Shown: one piece after another, positions 1-8,563 of the stretch
Layout of the letters: every line of letters starts with the position of its first letter
How positions within the stretch are numbered: the first letter of the stretch is position 1
From: Levyella massiliensis
GTDB taxonomy: Bacteria; Bacillota; Clostridia; Tissierellales; Peptoniphilaceae
NCBI RefSeq assembly: GCF_000308275.2
Contig: NZ_HG529490.1
Location: 62,001 to 126,000 of the forward strand
Direction of reading: 5' to 3'
DNA: 64,000 nt
Notes under the pieces: model-generated
Told to the model about the DNA's origin: nothing
Seen by the model: only the letters and a program-made list of their open reading frames with translations
The model's database searches: none
Program-made: the position numbers and the translations under genes

Positions 1-2
1 TT

Positions 3-746
3 GGTGGCTTTGCCATCTATATTTTCGAAATTCCCTTTACTTCCTTCTTCCAGCAATCCCGTCATCCCGTCTCGCACTACGTGATCGGCTTTGGGCAGGG
101 TTTCGTGCTCTTTTCTGTCCTGGTTGGTATCAATGTTGCCATGGGGACGATGCGCTTTGAAGGGTTCGGAACGATGCATCCTCTCCTGATGCTTCTGTTC
201 TTAGCAGGTTTTATGCTTCAAAGTTACGCCGAGGAACTCATGATGCGTGGCTTTGTCCAACGCATCGCCCTGGAGCGTTTCGGCCTATGGATTGCCCTTT
301 TCGTCCCTTCCGTGCTATTCAGCCTGCTGCATTTGGGCAATCCCCACATCTCCCTGTTGCCCATTCTCTCCACCACCTTTATGGGCCTTGCCTTTGCCCT
401 CCAGACCTTCCTTACCGGTGATCTCTGGATGGCCTCCGGCACCCATTGCGCCTGGAACTTCTTTATGGGTGCCTTCTACGGCCTGCCCGTCAGTGGCATG
501 AGCTTTGAGGCCTCCGCCCTGCACTTTTTCATCCATGAAAACGGACTTTGGACAGGCGGTGCCTACGGCATGGAAGCCTCATTGCCGGCAACCATTGCTA
601 TTATTCTTTTTGCAGCGATGCTGTTTTGGCGCTTTTTTCGTTCCGGCGCGTATCGTGCCTATAGCGAGCCCGGTAGCAAAAAGCGCATGCTGCGCTTTTT
701 CGGCTATGAAGGGGAGGCGAAAGAGAAGGCAGAAGAGAACGAGTAA
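3..746 (+). CDS. CPBP family intramembrane metalloprotease, 5' truncated by window edge
   Basis: The reading frame is open back to the first bases of the window, so the true start lies upstream; the GTG at 81 is only the first in-frame start codon inside. The visible 248 residues are strongly hydrophobic with several membrane segments. They carry the CPBP (CAAX protease and bacteriocin-processing) motifs: an EE pair followed by R (AEELMMRGF), then FSLLHLGN supplying the F..xxxH motif, and a third conserved region with WNFFMG. The C-terminus is a charged cytoplasmic tail rich in K and E. The family contains glutamic-type intramembrane proteases; some members act in bacteriocin self-immunity. 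The substrate cannot be told from the sequence. It converges on the redox cassette on the minus strand. Confidence 0.8.
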   Translation, partial: GGFAIYIFEIPFTSFFQQSRHPVSHYVIGFGQGFVLFSVLVGINVAMGTMRFEGFGTMHPLLMLLFLAGFMLQSYAEELMMRGFVQRIALERFGLWIALFVPSVLFSLLHLGNPHISLLPILSTTFMGLAFALQTFLTGDLWMASGTHCAWNFFMGAFYGLPVSGMSFEASALHFFIHENGLWTGGAYGMEASLPATIAIILFAAMLFWRFFRSGAYRAYSEPGSKKRMLRFFGYEGEAKEKAEENE

Positions 747-774
747 GAGAGACGAGCCGCGCGATGCCGTGACG

Positions 775-1773
775 TTACTTTTTCGCGTTCCCCTTGTTGG
801 CAGCGTCTTTATTTGCATCATTTTTCAATACCTGATTAATGCGTTCTTCCAAGGCTTTTTTGCCGTTTCCTTCCGCCACGGAGCCGAGAATCGGATCACC
901 GACGATGTTGCCGTCGCGATCCACCACAACGGTGGTGGGGAAGGCCATGATATTTTTCACAAACTTGCCTGCCTCACTGTTCGAAGCAAAGGTAAGGTTC
1001 GGATACGTGGCATTTTTCTTTTGCAAAATGCTCTTGGCTTCTGCAATGGCATCTTTGTTTCCGTCCAGCGTGAAAGAGTTCACACCGACGACAATGCCGT
1101 CCTTATCCTTCAACTGTTTATGCAGTGCATCCAAATCGCCCAATTCACCGACGCAAGGCTTGCAGGTGCTGAACCAGAAATTGATGACGGTGACAGAATG
1201 CTGGCGGAAGATGCCGGAATCAACGTTGTTACCATCTAAATCCTTGCCGGTAAAGTCGGGGAAAGGCGTTGTGGCACCCTGCTTTGCGCCGCCTTTGTTC
1301 GATGCACTGTTGTCGGCGCTACCTTTTTTGTCCTTCGGCGCTTCTTTTTCCAGCGCAAGAATCTTTTCTTCAATGGCACGAATTTGCTGCGCGCCGGCTT
1401 TCAAGGTTTTCAGCTCTGCCTCCGTGAACTTGTCCTTTGCGCTCTCAATGGTTTGCAACAGGAAATCGCCGTAGTTGGAGCCATCCGAGATCATGCCGGA
1501 ATTCTTATTCGCCGACATGAAGAGTTTTTCCCATAACTTCTGGTCTTTACTGAAAATGGCGTTTTCTTCATCGCGCAATTTCGTAAGTTGCGCATCGACT
1601 TCCGAGCCGCCTTTTTTCGCAGTCGGATCCTTTTTCCCGGCTTCTGCCGCCGGCACACTTATGCCGCTTTCCGATGCTTGGCTGCTTTGTGCGGGCTTGT
1701 TTCCGCCGCAGGCGGCCAAACTGAAGGCGAGGCCGGTTGCTAACAAGAGTAAAGATGCTTTTTTCATGTTCAT
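775..1773 (-). CDS. TlpA-like thioredoxin-fold lipoprotein
   Basis: A 332-residue exported redox protein. The start is supported by AAAGGAG six bases before ATG 1773. Residues 1-22 form a lipoprotein signal peptide with lipobox LAAC (Cys22), so it should be tethered to the outer face of the membrane. Residues about 30-165 are a charged, low-complexity and helical linker. The thioredoxin/AhpC-TSA domain occupies about 170-310, with active site WFSTCKPC (Cys204, Cys207) and a cis-proline region FPTTVVVD. Family members reduce or oxidise extracytoplasmic protein thiols. It is the last gene of a three-gene minus-strand cassette behind a NapH-like polyferredoxin and a CXXC microprotein. This suggests electrons are passed across the membrane to this protein. 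The partner assignment is inference. Confidence 0.88.
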   Translation of the reverse strand: MNMKKASLLLLATGLAFSLAACGGNKPAQSSQASESGISVPAAEAGKKDPTAKKGGSEVDAQLTKLRDEENAIFSKDQKLWEKLFMSANKNSGMISDGSNYGDFLLQTIESAKDKFTEAELKTLKAGAQQIRAIEEKILALEKEAPKDKKGSADNSASNKGGAKQGATTPFPDFTGKDLDGNNVDSGIFRQHSVTVINFWFSTCKPCVGELGDLDALHKQLKDKDGIVVGVNSFTLDGNKDAIAEAKSILQKKNATYPNLTFASNSEAGKFVKNIMAFPTTVVVDRDGNIVGDPILGSVAEGNGKKALEERINQVLKNDANKDAANKGNAKK

Positions 1774-1790
1774 GTGATTCTCCTTTACGG

Positions 1791-2711
1791 TTACTGCTGT
1801 TCATTTTGTGCGTCGCATCTAGTTACACGACGCTCTTCGCTTTTTCCACATCCCAGTCCGTAGCGGAAATGCAGGGCGCCGGTGGGACAGGCGTTGATGC
1901 ACATACCGCAGCGGATACATTCCGTGTGTGCCGGTGTTTTTAACACATCGACATCCATCTTGCAGGCCTTCGCGCATTTTCCGCAGGAAACGCAGCGGTG
2001 CTCTTCCACCTGAATTTGCAACAGGGAGATCCGGTTAAAAAGGGCATAGAATGCACCCAGCGGACACAGCCATTTACAGAAGGGACGAAAGAACAGGATG
2101 CTCAGTACGACGACCGTCAACAGAATGCCGAGCTTCCAGGTGAACAGGGCACCAAGCGCCGATCGGATACCGCTATTGACCAAAGAAAGCGGAATAGCGC
2201 CTTCCAACACGCCCTGCGGACATAGGTACTTACAGAAGTAGGGATCACCCAATCCAATTTCGTTCACCAAGAACAGGGGCAATAGAAACACCATGACCAC
2301 CAGGATGATGTATTTGAGATAGGTCAGAGGGCGAAGACGCTTGGTCGAAAACTTCTTTGTTGGAATTTTATGTAGCAATTCCTGGAACCAACCGAAGGGG
2401 CAAAGGAATCCGCAGATGAAGCGCCCGAGAAGCACCCCGAGCAGAATGAGAATGCCCGTTATGTAGTACGAAAAGCGGAATTTCGAGGACCCGACGACGG
2501 CCTGAAACGATCCGATGGGACACGCCCCGGAGGCTGCCGGGCAGGAATAACAGTTGAGCCCAGGCACACAGACCATTTTTCCATTTCCCTGATAGAGTGA
2601 CCCGGTAAAAAAATTCGGCAGATGGATGTTCGTCAGCAGCGTCGCGCCTGCCTGCCCCCATCCGCGGAAACGGGAAATAAACCGGGATTTGCTTTTCTTC
2701 GGATCAGCCAA
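1791..2711 (-). CDS. NapH/YccM-like membrane 4Fe-4S polyferredoxin
   Basis: The protein has several transmembrane helices with two CxxxCP-type motifs at membrane edges (FLCPFGW and WLCPLGAF, plus YLCPQGV). A C-terminal two-cluster ferredoxin domain carries CVSCGKCAKAC and CIRCGMCINACP. This is the NapH/RdxA/YccM architecture, which moves electrons through the membrane. I place the start at TTG 2711 (306 residues). There the upstream CXXC gene ends with TGA at 2704-2706, giving an eight-base overlap and probable translational coupling; a GGAG lies about ten bases upstream. The longer frame to 2780 would run through the coding part of the upstream gene. With the TlpA-like lipoprotein it likely forms a thiol/electron relay; the physiological substrate is unknown. 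Confidence 0.85.
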   Translation of the reverse strand: MADPKKSKSRFISRFRGWGQAGATLLTNIHLPNFFTGSLYQGNGKMVCVPGLNCYSCPAASGACPIGSFQAVVGSSKFRFSYYITGILILLGVLLGRFICGFLCPFGWFQELLHKIPTKKFSTKRLRPLTYLKYIILVVMVFLLPLFLVNEIGLGDPYFCKYLCPQGVLEGAIPLSLVNSGIRSALGALFTWKLGILLTVVVLSILFFRPFCKWLCPLGAFYALFNRISLLQIQVEEHRCVSCGKCAKACKMDVDVLKTPAHTECIRCGMCINACPTGALHFRYGLGCGKSEERRVTRCDAQNEQQ

Positions 2712-2850
2712 TGCCCACACACTCCATGCACAGACGGATGGCTTTGGCGAGGACGGTCTCAACCTCACCACGCATAGCACCCACGACGATCATGCCCACA
2801 GCGGCGACGAGCAGGGCAATCTGGGTAATGCTTCGTTTTTTTGTCTTCAT
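2704..2850 (-). CDS. CD1871A-family CXXC microprotein
   Basis: A 48-residue gene read from ATG 2850, with AAAGGAG just upstream. It starts with basic residues (MKTKKR), then one hydrophobic segment (about residues 8-25), then the family's hallmark C-terminal half MRGEVETVLAKAIRLCMECV ending in GIG. The single CxxC (CMEC) is near the end. This pattern matches the small proteins known as the CD1871A family, which sit beside 4Fe-4S membrane proteins and TlpA-like thioredoxins in Clostridia. It overlaps the start of the polyferredoxin gene by eight bases. It is the first gene of the cassette and faces the response-regulator gene. Its role is unknown; a membrane-anchored redox-active partner is a reasonable inference. 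Confidence 0.8.
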   Translation of the reverse strand: MKTKKRSITQIALLVAAVGMIVVGAMRGEVETVLAKAIRLCMECVGIG

Positions 2851-2977
2851 GGCGACTCCTTTCTTGTTGACGAGAAGAAGAATAGCAGAAGGCAGATAAA
2901 GATGGTGTTAAGAAGAACACGAAAGATGGTGTTAAGATGAGATCGTATGCTATACTGCATCCGAAACGGAGGATAGT
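2851..2977. promoter_or_regulatory. Divergent control region with two 16-bp direct repeats
   Basis: The space between the redox cassette (minus) and the two-component operon (plus) holds two perfect 16-base direct repeats, AAAGATGGTGTTAAGA, at 2898-2913 and 2922-2937, spaced 24 bases start to start. A rightward -10-like TATACT lies at 2951-2956, placing the second repeat over the -35 position. On the other strand a TGCTATTCT extended -10 lies just left of the first repeat. Tandem GTTAAGA-type sites are typical of OmpR-family regulators, so the adjacent regulator probably controls both its own operon and the redox cassette. Promoter positions are inferred. Confidence 0.6.
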
Positions 2978-3655
2978 ATGCGTTTATTACTTGTGGAAGA
3001 TGAGCCATTTTTGAGCGACAGTATTGCGAAAAGCCTGCGTCGGCAAGGCTATAGCGTGGATATTTGCGCAGATGGGGAAGCAGCCATCGAGGCCGTCACG
3101 CTGGATCCGTACGATTTAGTACTTTTGGATTTGAATCTGCCCAAGGTTGATGGCATGACCGTTTTGCGCACGATTCGTAAGGAAGATTTGCAAACGCCGG
3201 TATTGATTCTTTCGGCGCGTAGCGAAATTGCGGATAAAGTACACGGCTTGGATGCCGGAGCGAATGATTATCTGTCCAAGCCCTTCCATCTGGACGAACT
3301 GGCAGCCCGCGTGCGCAGTCTATTGCGTCGGGATTTTATTCAGCAGGAAGTGAGCCTTCGCTTTGACACGCTGGCGTTTGATACGCGCACGCGCACGACA
3401 ACGGTTGGCGAGCGGGTAATCGCTCTCACGAAAAAAGAGAGCGGTATTTTAGAATATTTGCTCCTGCATCCCGGTCGCCCGATCAGCCAGGAAGAGCTGA
3501 TGGAGCATGTCTGGGACGGTAGCGTAGATAGCTTCAGCAATGCTATTCGTGTACACATCAGCGCCCTACGCAAGAAGTTGCGTGCGGCGCTGGGCTATGA
3601 TCCGGTGCGAAACCGCATTGGAGAAGGCTATTTATTGGAGGAACCTACGCCATGA
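2978..3655 (+). CDS. OmpR/PhoB-family response regulator
   Basis: A 225-residue protein with an N-terminal receiver domain (residues 1-115: acidic pocket EDE, phospho-acceptor Asp51 in LLLDLNLP, conserved Lys in LSKPF). It is followed by a C-terminal winged-helix domain (about 125-222) with LTKKESGILEYLL and the recognition region NAIRVHISALRKKL. Length and order are normal for the family. The ATG at 2978 has GGAGG upstream. It overlaps the kinase gene by four bases (ATGA). It faces the CXXC/polyferredoxin/TlpA cassette across a region with direct repeats, so it likely senses envelope or redox stress through its partner kinase and switches that cassette. The regulon is inferred from position only. 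Confidence 0.93.
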   Translation: MRLLLVEDEPFLSDSIAKSLRRQGYSVDICADGEAAIEAVTLDPYDLVLLDLNLPKVDGMTVLRTIRKEDLQTPVLILSARSEIADKVHGLDAGANDYLSKPFHLDELAARVRSLLRRDFIQQEVSLRFDTLAFDTRTRTTTVGERVIALTKKESGILEYLLLHPGRPISQEELMEHVWDGSVDSFSNAIRVHISALRKKLRAALGYDPVRNRIGEGYLLEEPTP

Positions 3656-4869
3656 TTCGTCGTTCTTTACAGTGGCGCATCGCTTTGATGACGTCGCTTC
3701 TCATTGCCATGAGCTGCATAACCATGATGGTTTTGTTGGGCGGGTCCGGTCTTCGTCGGATGGAAGAAATCGGAAAAAACATTGAAGCGTTGGAATTGCG
3801 CCAGCATTCCAAAGATGCCACGTCGGGCGACTCGGCATCTGCGACGCCGCGTGTGCCCTCAGATGCGTCGCTGCATTTAACGCCGGAGGAAACGCCGCAG
3901 GCGTCCTTTAATCCACAGGGTCTGAGCCACGAAAAGGATCTAACGATTGTCATCGATGAGGCACAGGCGCAATTTACCCTTACCAATTGGTATGTGACGG
4001 CCGGCGTAACTCTGCTCAGTGGCATCATTGCCTATTTTGTGAGTGGCCGTGCGCTGCGGCCGTTGGAAGACTTTTCTAGCCAAATTGAAAAGGTGCAGCT
4101 GACCAATCTTGAGAACATGCATGTCAGCACGGATACGCTTATCGAATTTCGTTCGATTGCGGATTCGTTTAACGATATGCTTGACCGCCTGCAAGTTGCC
4201 TTTGCGGCACAGCGTCAGTTTACCGGCAATGCCGCGCACGAATTGCGCACGCCGCTTGCCCTTTTGCAAATGCGCTTGGATGCCTTTACCGAAGAGCATC
4301 CCGATACAGATGAGGCGTTGACGCAGCTTATCACTTCACTTCGGGAGCAGACCGAGCGTTTATCGAAAACAGTAACGATTCTGTTGGAGATGAGCAGTGC
4401 CCAACATATTCCTCGCACGGACCACGTCTGGTTATTGCCGATGCTCGAAGAAATTGTGGCGGATCTTACGCCACTTGCCGAGCAGAAGCATGTCACGCTG
4501 TCCTTCGGTGGCGACGACGTTTCCCTTCTTGCCAGCGACCGTTTGCTTTCCCGGCTGTTTTTCAATCTTACGGAAAATGCCATTAAGTACAATCGTCCCG
4601 GCGGAAGTGTTTTGCTCTCGGTAACCGGCGCAGATGACATTGTCGTGACCATGAAGGATACGGGCTTCGGGATTCCCGAAGAGGATTGGGAGACCATTTT
4701 TCAACCGTTTTACCGTCTGGATTCCTCACGCAGCCGTCAGCAGGGAGGCGTCGGTTTAGGCCTCGCTCTTGCCGGCGAAATTGTGAAATTGCACAATGGC
4801 ACCATTCGTGTCGTCAAAAGTTCCTCGGCCGGCACTACTCTCCGTGTGACATTGCCGTTTTCATCCTGA
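3652..4869 (+). CDS. Sensor histidine kinase, partner of the upstream regulator
   Basis: A 405-residue membrane kinase whose ATG overlaps the regulator stop. It has a first membrane helix (about 8-30), an extracytoplasmic loop of about 80 residues with few recognisable features, and a second helix (about 112-131). A HAMP-like linker follows, then the HisKA helix with His196 in AAHELRTPL, then an HATPase_c domain with N box NLTENAIKYN, G1 box DTGFGIPEED and G2 box GVGLGLALAGEI. All catalytic motifs look intact. The small loop contains no obvious ligand domain. Together with the regulator it forms a classic two-component system; the redox cassette opposite is the most likely target. Confidence 0.92.
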   Translation: MIRRSLQWRIALMTSLLIAMSCITMMVLLGGSGLRRMEEIGKNIEALELRQHSKDATSGDSASATPRVPSDASLHLTPEETPQASFNPQGLSHEKDLTIVIDEAQAQFTLTNWYVTAGVTLLSGIIAYFVSGRALRPLEDFSSQIEKVQLTNLENMHVSTDTLIEFRSIADSFNDMLDRLQVAFAAQRQFTGNAAHELRTPLALLQMRLDAFTEEHPDTDEALTQLITSLREQTERLSKTVTILLEMSSAQHIPRTDHVWLLPMLEEIVADLTPLAEQKHVTLSFGGDDVSLLASDRLLSRLFFNLTENAIKYNRPGGSVLLSVTGADDIVVTMKDTGFGIPEEDWETIFQPFYRLDSSRSRQQGGVGLGLALAGEIVKLHNGTIRVVKSSSAGTTLRVTLPFSS

Positions 4870-5240
4870 AATTTCGGGCAGGCGCTCCATCAACTATTCA
4901 ATCATCCGATGCAGAAGCTGACTTTGCGCATTGTCGGCCGCCGGATAGTACACTTCTTTTTCTTCTTGGTGGCTCACTACCTAATTGCTGTTACGAAAAG
5001 ACCGCAAATGGTTTGAAATGGCGGGGCTAGACCTATCCGGCAACGTGGAAAACGGCTCCTCTAGCAGCATAGTAAGAAGGAACTGGCCTTGAGCCGGAAG
5101 ATGAGAATCGCCACCGAAGGCGGCGTTCCATTTTGAAACTGCGCAAAAAACGGCATTTGAGCGGCGCAACATCTGTGTTATATGCACGGGATCCAAGTGC
5201 GCCGTGTCATCCTCGATAAGCCTTTCTTCATGGTATCTTT
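4861..5240 (-). pseudogene. Decayed regulator-like gene (possibly MarR family)
   Basis: One minus-strand frame reads as protein-like sequence across this stretch: HITQMLRRSNAVFCAVSKWN, then SHLPAQGQFLLTMLLEE, then SSPAISNHLRSFRN. It then meets an in-frame TAG near 4981 and continues with SHQEEKEVYYPAADNAQSQL and HRMIE, a second stop, and LMERLPEI. The order resembles a MarR-like helix-turn-helix regulator with internal deletions and two stops. It runs up to the 3' end of the kinase gene on the other strand. No intact start or ribosome site is clear. The family call is tentative; that it is a broken gene is better supported. Confidence 0.45.
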
Positions 5241-5284
5241 TTGCTTTATCAGACTCTACTTTATGTGGGAGACGTCAAACTTCA

Positions 5285-5680
5285 AAATTACATGGGGTAA
5301 AAATCTCCGAAATCGCCGCATTACCCCATGTTAAAACGCAAATCTTAAAATGACATGGGGCAAAAAATCTCCAAAATCGCCGCCTTACCCCATGTTAAAA
5401 TGCAAATCTTAAAATAACATGGGGTAAAAAATCTTCAAAATTACCGAAATGCCCCATGTTAAATTGCGATTTTAAAAATAACATGGGTTGTCATCGCTGA
5501 AAGTACCCCATGTTAAAACGCGAATCGCAAAATAACATGGGGTAAAAACGCCTTCATGACAAAAATTCACCCCATGTTATTTCGAGATTTTAAAAATAAC
5601 ATGGGGTGCAGAAGCCACGACGACGAAAAATCACCCCATGTTAAAACGCAATTCTTGAAATAACATGGAGCGCCAGCGCT
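5285..5680. repeat. Tandem hairpin array, family A (ACATGGGGT), about 64-bp period
   Basis: Seven head-to-tail units begin with CATGGGG (or CATGGG/CATGGAG) at 5291, 5354, 5418, 5482, 5536, 5600 and 5664. The spacing is 63-64 bases, except one 54-base step. Each unit opens with ACATGGGGT and closes about 35 bases later with the inverse ACCCCATGT, so it can fold as a hairpin. An AT-rich spacer of about 22 bases follows, often near AAACGCAAATCTTAAAATAA. The last unit is degenerate and runs into GC-rich palindromes. The array lies between two convergent genes. No long frame or CRISPR features are present. Confidence 0.85.
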
Positions 5681-5689
5681 TTCGGGCCA

Positions 5690-5840
5690 CATAAGGAGCG
5701 CCGCTCGCGCGGCGCGGTTTGATAAGGCGCCTGCGGCGCCATAAGGAGCCGGCCTAACGGCCGGCGGTTGGTAAAATAAGGAAGGCGGCCCAAAAGGCCG
5801 CCTTCTGTTTTTATTTAAGGTCGCCCGCCGCAGGCGGGCA
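5690..5840. terminator. GC-rich palindrome cluster with bidirectional terminator
   Basis: A run of short perfect palindromes at about 5697-5718, 5726-5740 and 5748-5765 is separated by AAGGAG-like spacers. It is followed by a strong stem (GAAGGCGGCC at 5781-5790, GGCCGCCTTC at 5796-5805) with a T run to 5812, then another stem at 5823-5839. It can end transcription of the array side on the plus strand and ppk on the minus strand. Similar clusters occur at 38.9, 41.5 and 42.6 kb. Confidence 0.75.
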
Positions 5841-5885
5841 CCGCTTTTAAACAGGCATCGGCCGCCAAGTCGATGCCTTTCTTCA

Positions 5886-8441
5886 TTATTTTCCTGCAAT
5901 AAAATCTTTCAGCCATTGCCAGAGGCTGCGGCGCTTCGTTTCTTCGACAGGCTGTCGTCGCTCGACAGCGGCCGCATCCCCGGCACCGCGTGCATCGCCG
6001 GCAGCAGCCGCATCCCCGGCACCGCGTGCATCGCCGGCAGCGGCCGCATCCCCGGCACCACGTGCATCGTCGGCAGCACCCGCATTGCCGACAGCAAAGC
6101 CATCGCCGGGGGCATCCTGCGTATTGCCGTCAGGGGCAGTGGCAGCGGGTTGGCTTACGACCTCTTGCGACGAAGAAGAACCGCCCATCGCCATGACTTC
6201 CGGGTGGCGGCGGAGGTATTCCATTTTCTTAGAATTGATTGCTTCGCGTTCTCGTAGTAGTGCCAAACCGGATGCTCTTGCGCCATTAGGCTCTTCATGA
6301 ACCTGCCCTTTCGTTTCTTTGCGCAATTTCTCGCGCTGACGGCCAGCTACGTCCTCGGCTTCTTCCATGAAACGGGATTGGGCGGAAACACCGTTATCAC
6401 CCGTCACGCGACGGTAGGAACCGTCGGAAAGGAGTTCGCGTGCCTTGAGATCGTCCATAAGAAACACATCCAAGATGTGGCTGATACGAGAACGAATGGC
6501 TTCTTGCTGAATGGGAACCGCAATTTCCACACGATTGACGAGGTTACGGGTCATGAGGTCGGCAGAGGAGATATACATGTCCTCACGATTGACACCAAAG
6601 CAGTAGATGCGATGGTGTTCCAGGAAACGACCGACGATGGAGATGACGCGGATGTTTTCGGTTTTACCGGGGATGCCGGGGAGAAGGCAGCAAATGCCAC
6701 GGACAATCATGACGATTTTGACACCGGCTTGGGAGGCTTCGGAAAGCTTATCCATGAGGTCGCGTTCGGTGACGGAATTGCATTTGAGAAGAACGCTTGC
6801 TTCTTCACCGTTCTTAGCGCGGAGAATTTCGCGATCCAAGAGGGTTAAAAGCATTGGTTTGATGCCGGTTGGCGCGACGCAAAGTTTATCGTAGCGACCG
6901 TCCAATTTGCTGATGAGCATGTTTTTGAAGAACATCGCCGCATCCGCACCAATACGTTCGTCAGCAGTGAAGTAGCTGAGATCGGTGTATTGCTTGGCGG
7001 TTTTTTCGTTGTAGTTGCCCGTACCGATTTGCGTGATCGTGCGTACCTTGCCGTCGCGATAGAGTGTCAGATGGCAAATCTTTGAGTGGACTTTGTAGTC
7101 CTCGATGCCGTAGATGACGGTGCAGCCGGCCTGTTCCAAACGCTCGGAGTAGTCGATGTTATTTTCTTCGTCAAAACGGGCGCGTAGTTCCATTAAAGTC
7201 AGGACATCTTTACCGTTTTCTGCCGCCATTGCTAAATATTCCGCCACTTTGGAAATGGAGGCCATGCGGTAAATGGTGATGGAGATGGAGATGACGGACG
7301 GATCCGTGGCCGCTTCCTTGAGCATTTGGAGGAAGGGATCCATGGATTCGTACGGATAGTGGAGAAGCTTGTCCTCTTCAAAGATTTGATCGATGATGGG
7401 ACGGTTGGGATGAAACATGGGGGAGGGTTGCGGTTCAAAGGAGCGATAGCAGACCTGATCTTTTTGCTTGGGGGTCAGGTGCTCCTCAATGGCAAATACA
7501 TGTTTCATGCGCAGAGGAGCTTCGCTGTAGTAGACCTGTGAACTGTCTAAGTTGTGATATTTGCATAAAAACTTGATGAGACTCTTGGGTAAAGACCCTT
7601 GCACTTCAAGGCGCACGGGCGCCAGACGATTACGCTTTTTGATGGCTTTTTTCATTGCCTGGAGAAGATTGCCCTCCAGCTCATCAATGCCGTCGTCCAA
7701 GTCGATATCGGCATTACGGGTGAGGGAAATGATGGCAGTGTCCTTGACTTTGAAGCCGCTGAGCAACGTTGCCACCTGATCCATGATCACCTCTTCGAGG
7801 AGGATATAGGAGCAATTGCCCGGGAAGAAGATGACGGAGGGAATCCAGGACGGTACACCGATGAGGGCATAAAAATCCGTACCATTCGAATCTTCTACGT
7901 CACACATTATATAGAGCATTTGGTTAATCATGTGCGGGAAGGGATGGCGTGCGTTGATGATGAGTGGCGAAAGCAGCGGCATCACCTTGGATTCGTAGTA
8001 TTCGGTTACGAATTTGGCTTCACTTTTCGTCAGTGTTTCCATCTTTTTGTGATGAATGCCGGCCGTTTCCAACTGCTCACTCAGCGCGTGATAGGCTTCG
8101 TCACGCTCTTTATAAAGCTGCGGTATCTCCTGGAAAACGTGGGAAAGCTGTTCATTCACGGTCCAGCCTGTCTTATTATCAATGACGTCAGGCTTCCACC
8201 CTTTTAAATTCATCAGAGAACCCACACGGACACGGAAAAATTCACTTAAATTGCTGGTAAAGATAGCAATAAATTTAAAGCGCTCGTAGACCGGTACGCG
8301 CGGATCTGTACTCTCTTGCAACACATGACGGTTAAATTCCAACCAAGAGAGTTCTCGATTTTGTGTAAAACCGGTATCGTACTTAGCGTTATAGCCTTTT
8401 GATGTTGCCGTTGTATTCTTTTGTTTCTCTTTATCGCCCAT
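5886..8441 (-). CDS. ppk1: Polyphosphate kinase 1 with long repeat-bearing C-terminal tail
   Basis: PPK1 reversibly polymerises the gamma-phosphate of ATP into polyphosphate. The first 690 residues are a normal PPK1: N-terminal domain from NRELSWLEFNRHVL, middle domain, and two phospholipase-D-like C domains. The autophosphorylated His452 lies in DYKVHSKICHL, and the second active-site histidine region is LEHHRIYCF (609-610). Substrate-binding segments GTGNYNEKTAKQYTD and MTRNLVNRVEIAVPI are also present. Residues about 690-851 are an extra tail with charged helices, a tandem GAGDAAAAGDAR repeat and a final basic-aromatic segment (KRRSLWQWLKDFIAGK). That tail makes the protein well longer than the usual 690-720 residues. 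The gene stands alone, convergent with the two-component operon. The tail's role is unknown. Confidence 0.95.
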   Translation of the reverse strand: MGDKEKQKNTTATSKGYNAKYDTGFTQNRELSWLEFNRHVLQESTDPRVPVYERFKFIAIFTSNLSEFFRVRVGSLMNLKGWKPDVIDNKTGWTVNEQLSHVFQEIPQLYKERDEAYHALSEQLETAGIHHKKMETLTKSEAKFVTEYYESKVMPLLSPLIINARHPFPHMINQMLYIMCDVEDSNGTDFYALIGVPSWIPSVIFFPGNCSYILLEEVIMDQVATLLSGFKVKDTAIISLTRNADIDLDDGIDELEGNLLQAMKKAIKKRNRLAPVRLEVQGSLPKSLIKFLCKYHNLDSSQVYYSEAPLRMKHVFAIEEHLTPKQKDQVCYRSFEPQPSPMFHPNRPIIDQIFEEDKLLHYPYESMDPFLQMLKEAATDPSVISISITIYRMASISKVAEYLAMAAENGKDVLTLMELRARFDEENNIDYSERLEQAGCTVIYGIEDYKVHSKICHLTLYRDGKVRTITQIGTGNYNEKTAKQYTDLSYFTADERIGADAAMFFKNMLISKLDGRYDKLCVAPTGIKPMLLTLLDREILRAKNGEEASVLLKCNSVTERDLMDKLSEASQAGVKIVMIVRGICCLLPGIPGKTENIRVISIVGRFLEHHRIYCFGVNREDMYISSADLMTRNLVNRVEIAVPIQQEAIRSRISHILDVFLMDDLKARELLSDGSYRRVTGDNGVSAQSRFMEEAEDVAGRQREKLRKETKGQVHEEPNGARASGLALLREREAINSKKMEYLRRHPEVMAMGGSSSSQEVVSQPAATAPDGNTQDAPGDGFAVGNAGAADDARGAGDAAAAGDARGAGDAAAAGDARGAGDAAAVERRQPVEETKRRSLWQWLKDFIAGK
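5971..6078. repeat. 36-bp in-frame tandem repeat in the ppk1 tail
   Basis: Three near-identical 36-base units start at 5971, 6007 and 6043 (GCCGCATCCCCGGCACC...), with a degenerate fourth beginning about 6078. Each encodes twelve residues, GAGDAAAAGDAR, on the minus strand. The period is a multiple of three, so copy-number change would leave the frame intact. Confidence 0.85.
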
Positions 8442-8563
8442 GATTCCTCCCGAATCCTTTTATGCATTATACTTCACTCTTATTATAGCCGTGTTATGCC
8501 AAAGTCTGCTTCCAGCATGTAAGAGCTATGTAAAATTTTTTAGAAAGGACTGGTTTTATATTT

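Noticed and set aside
5285-5680. CRISPR array
   Set aside because: The units are internally palindromic and similar over their whole length; there are no unique spacers of constant length and no cas genes in the window.
6297-6848. Plus-strand 183-residue frame inside ppk1
   Set aside because: It is antisense to conserved PPK1 coding sequence and its protein resembles nothing known; a shadow frame.
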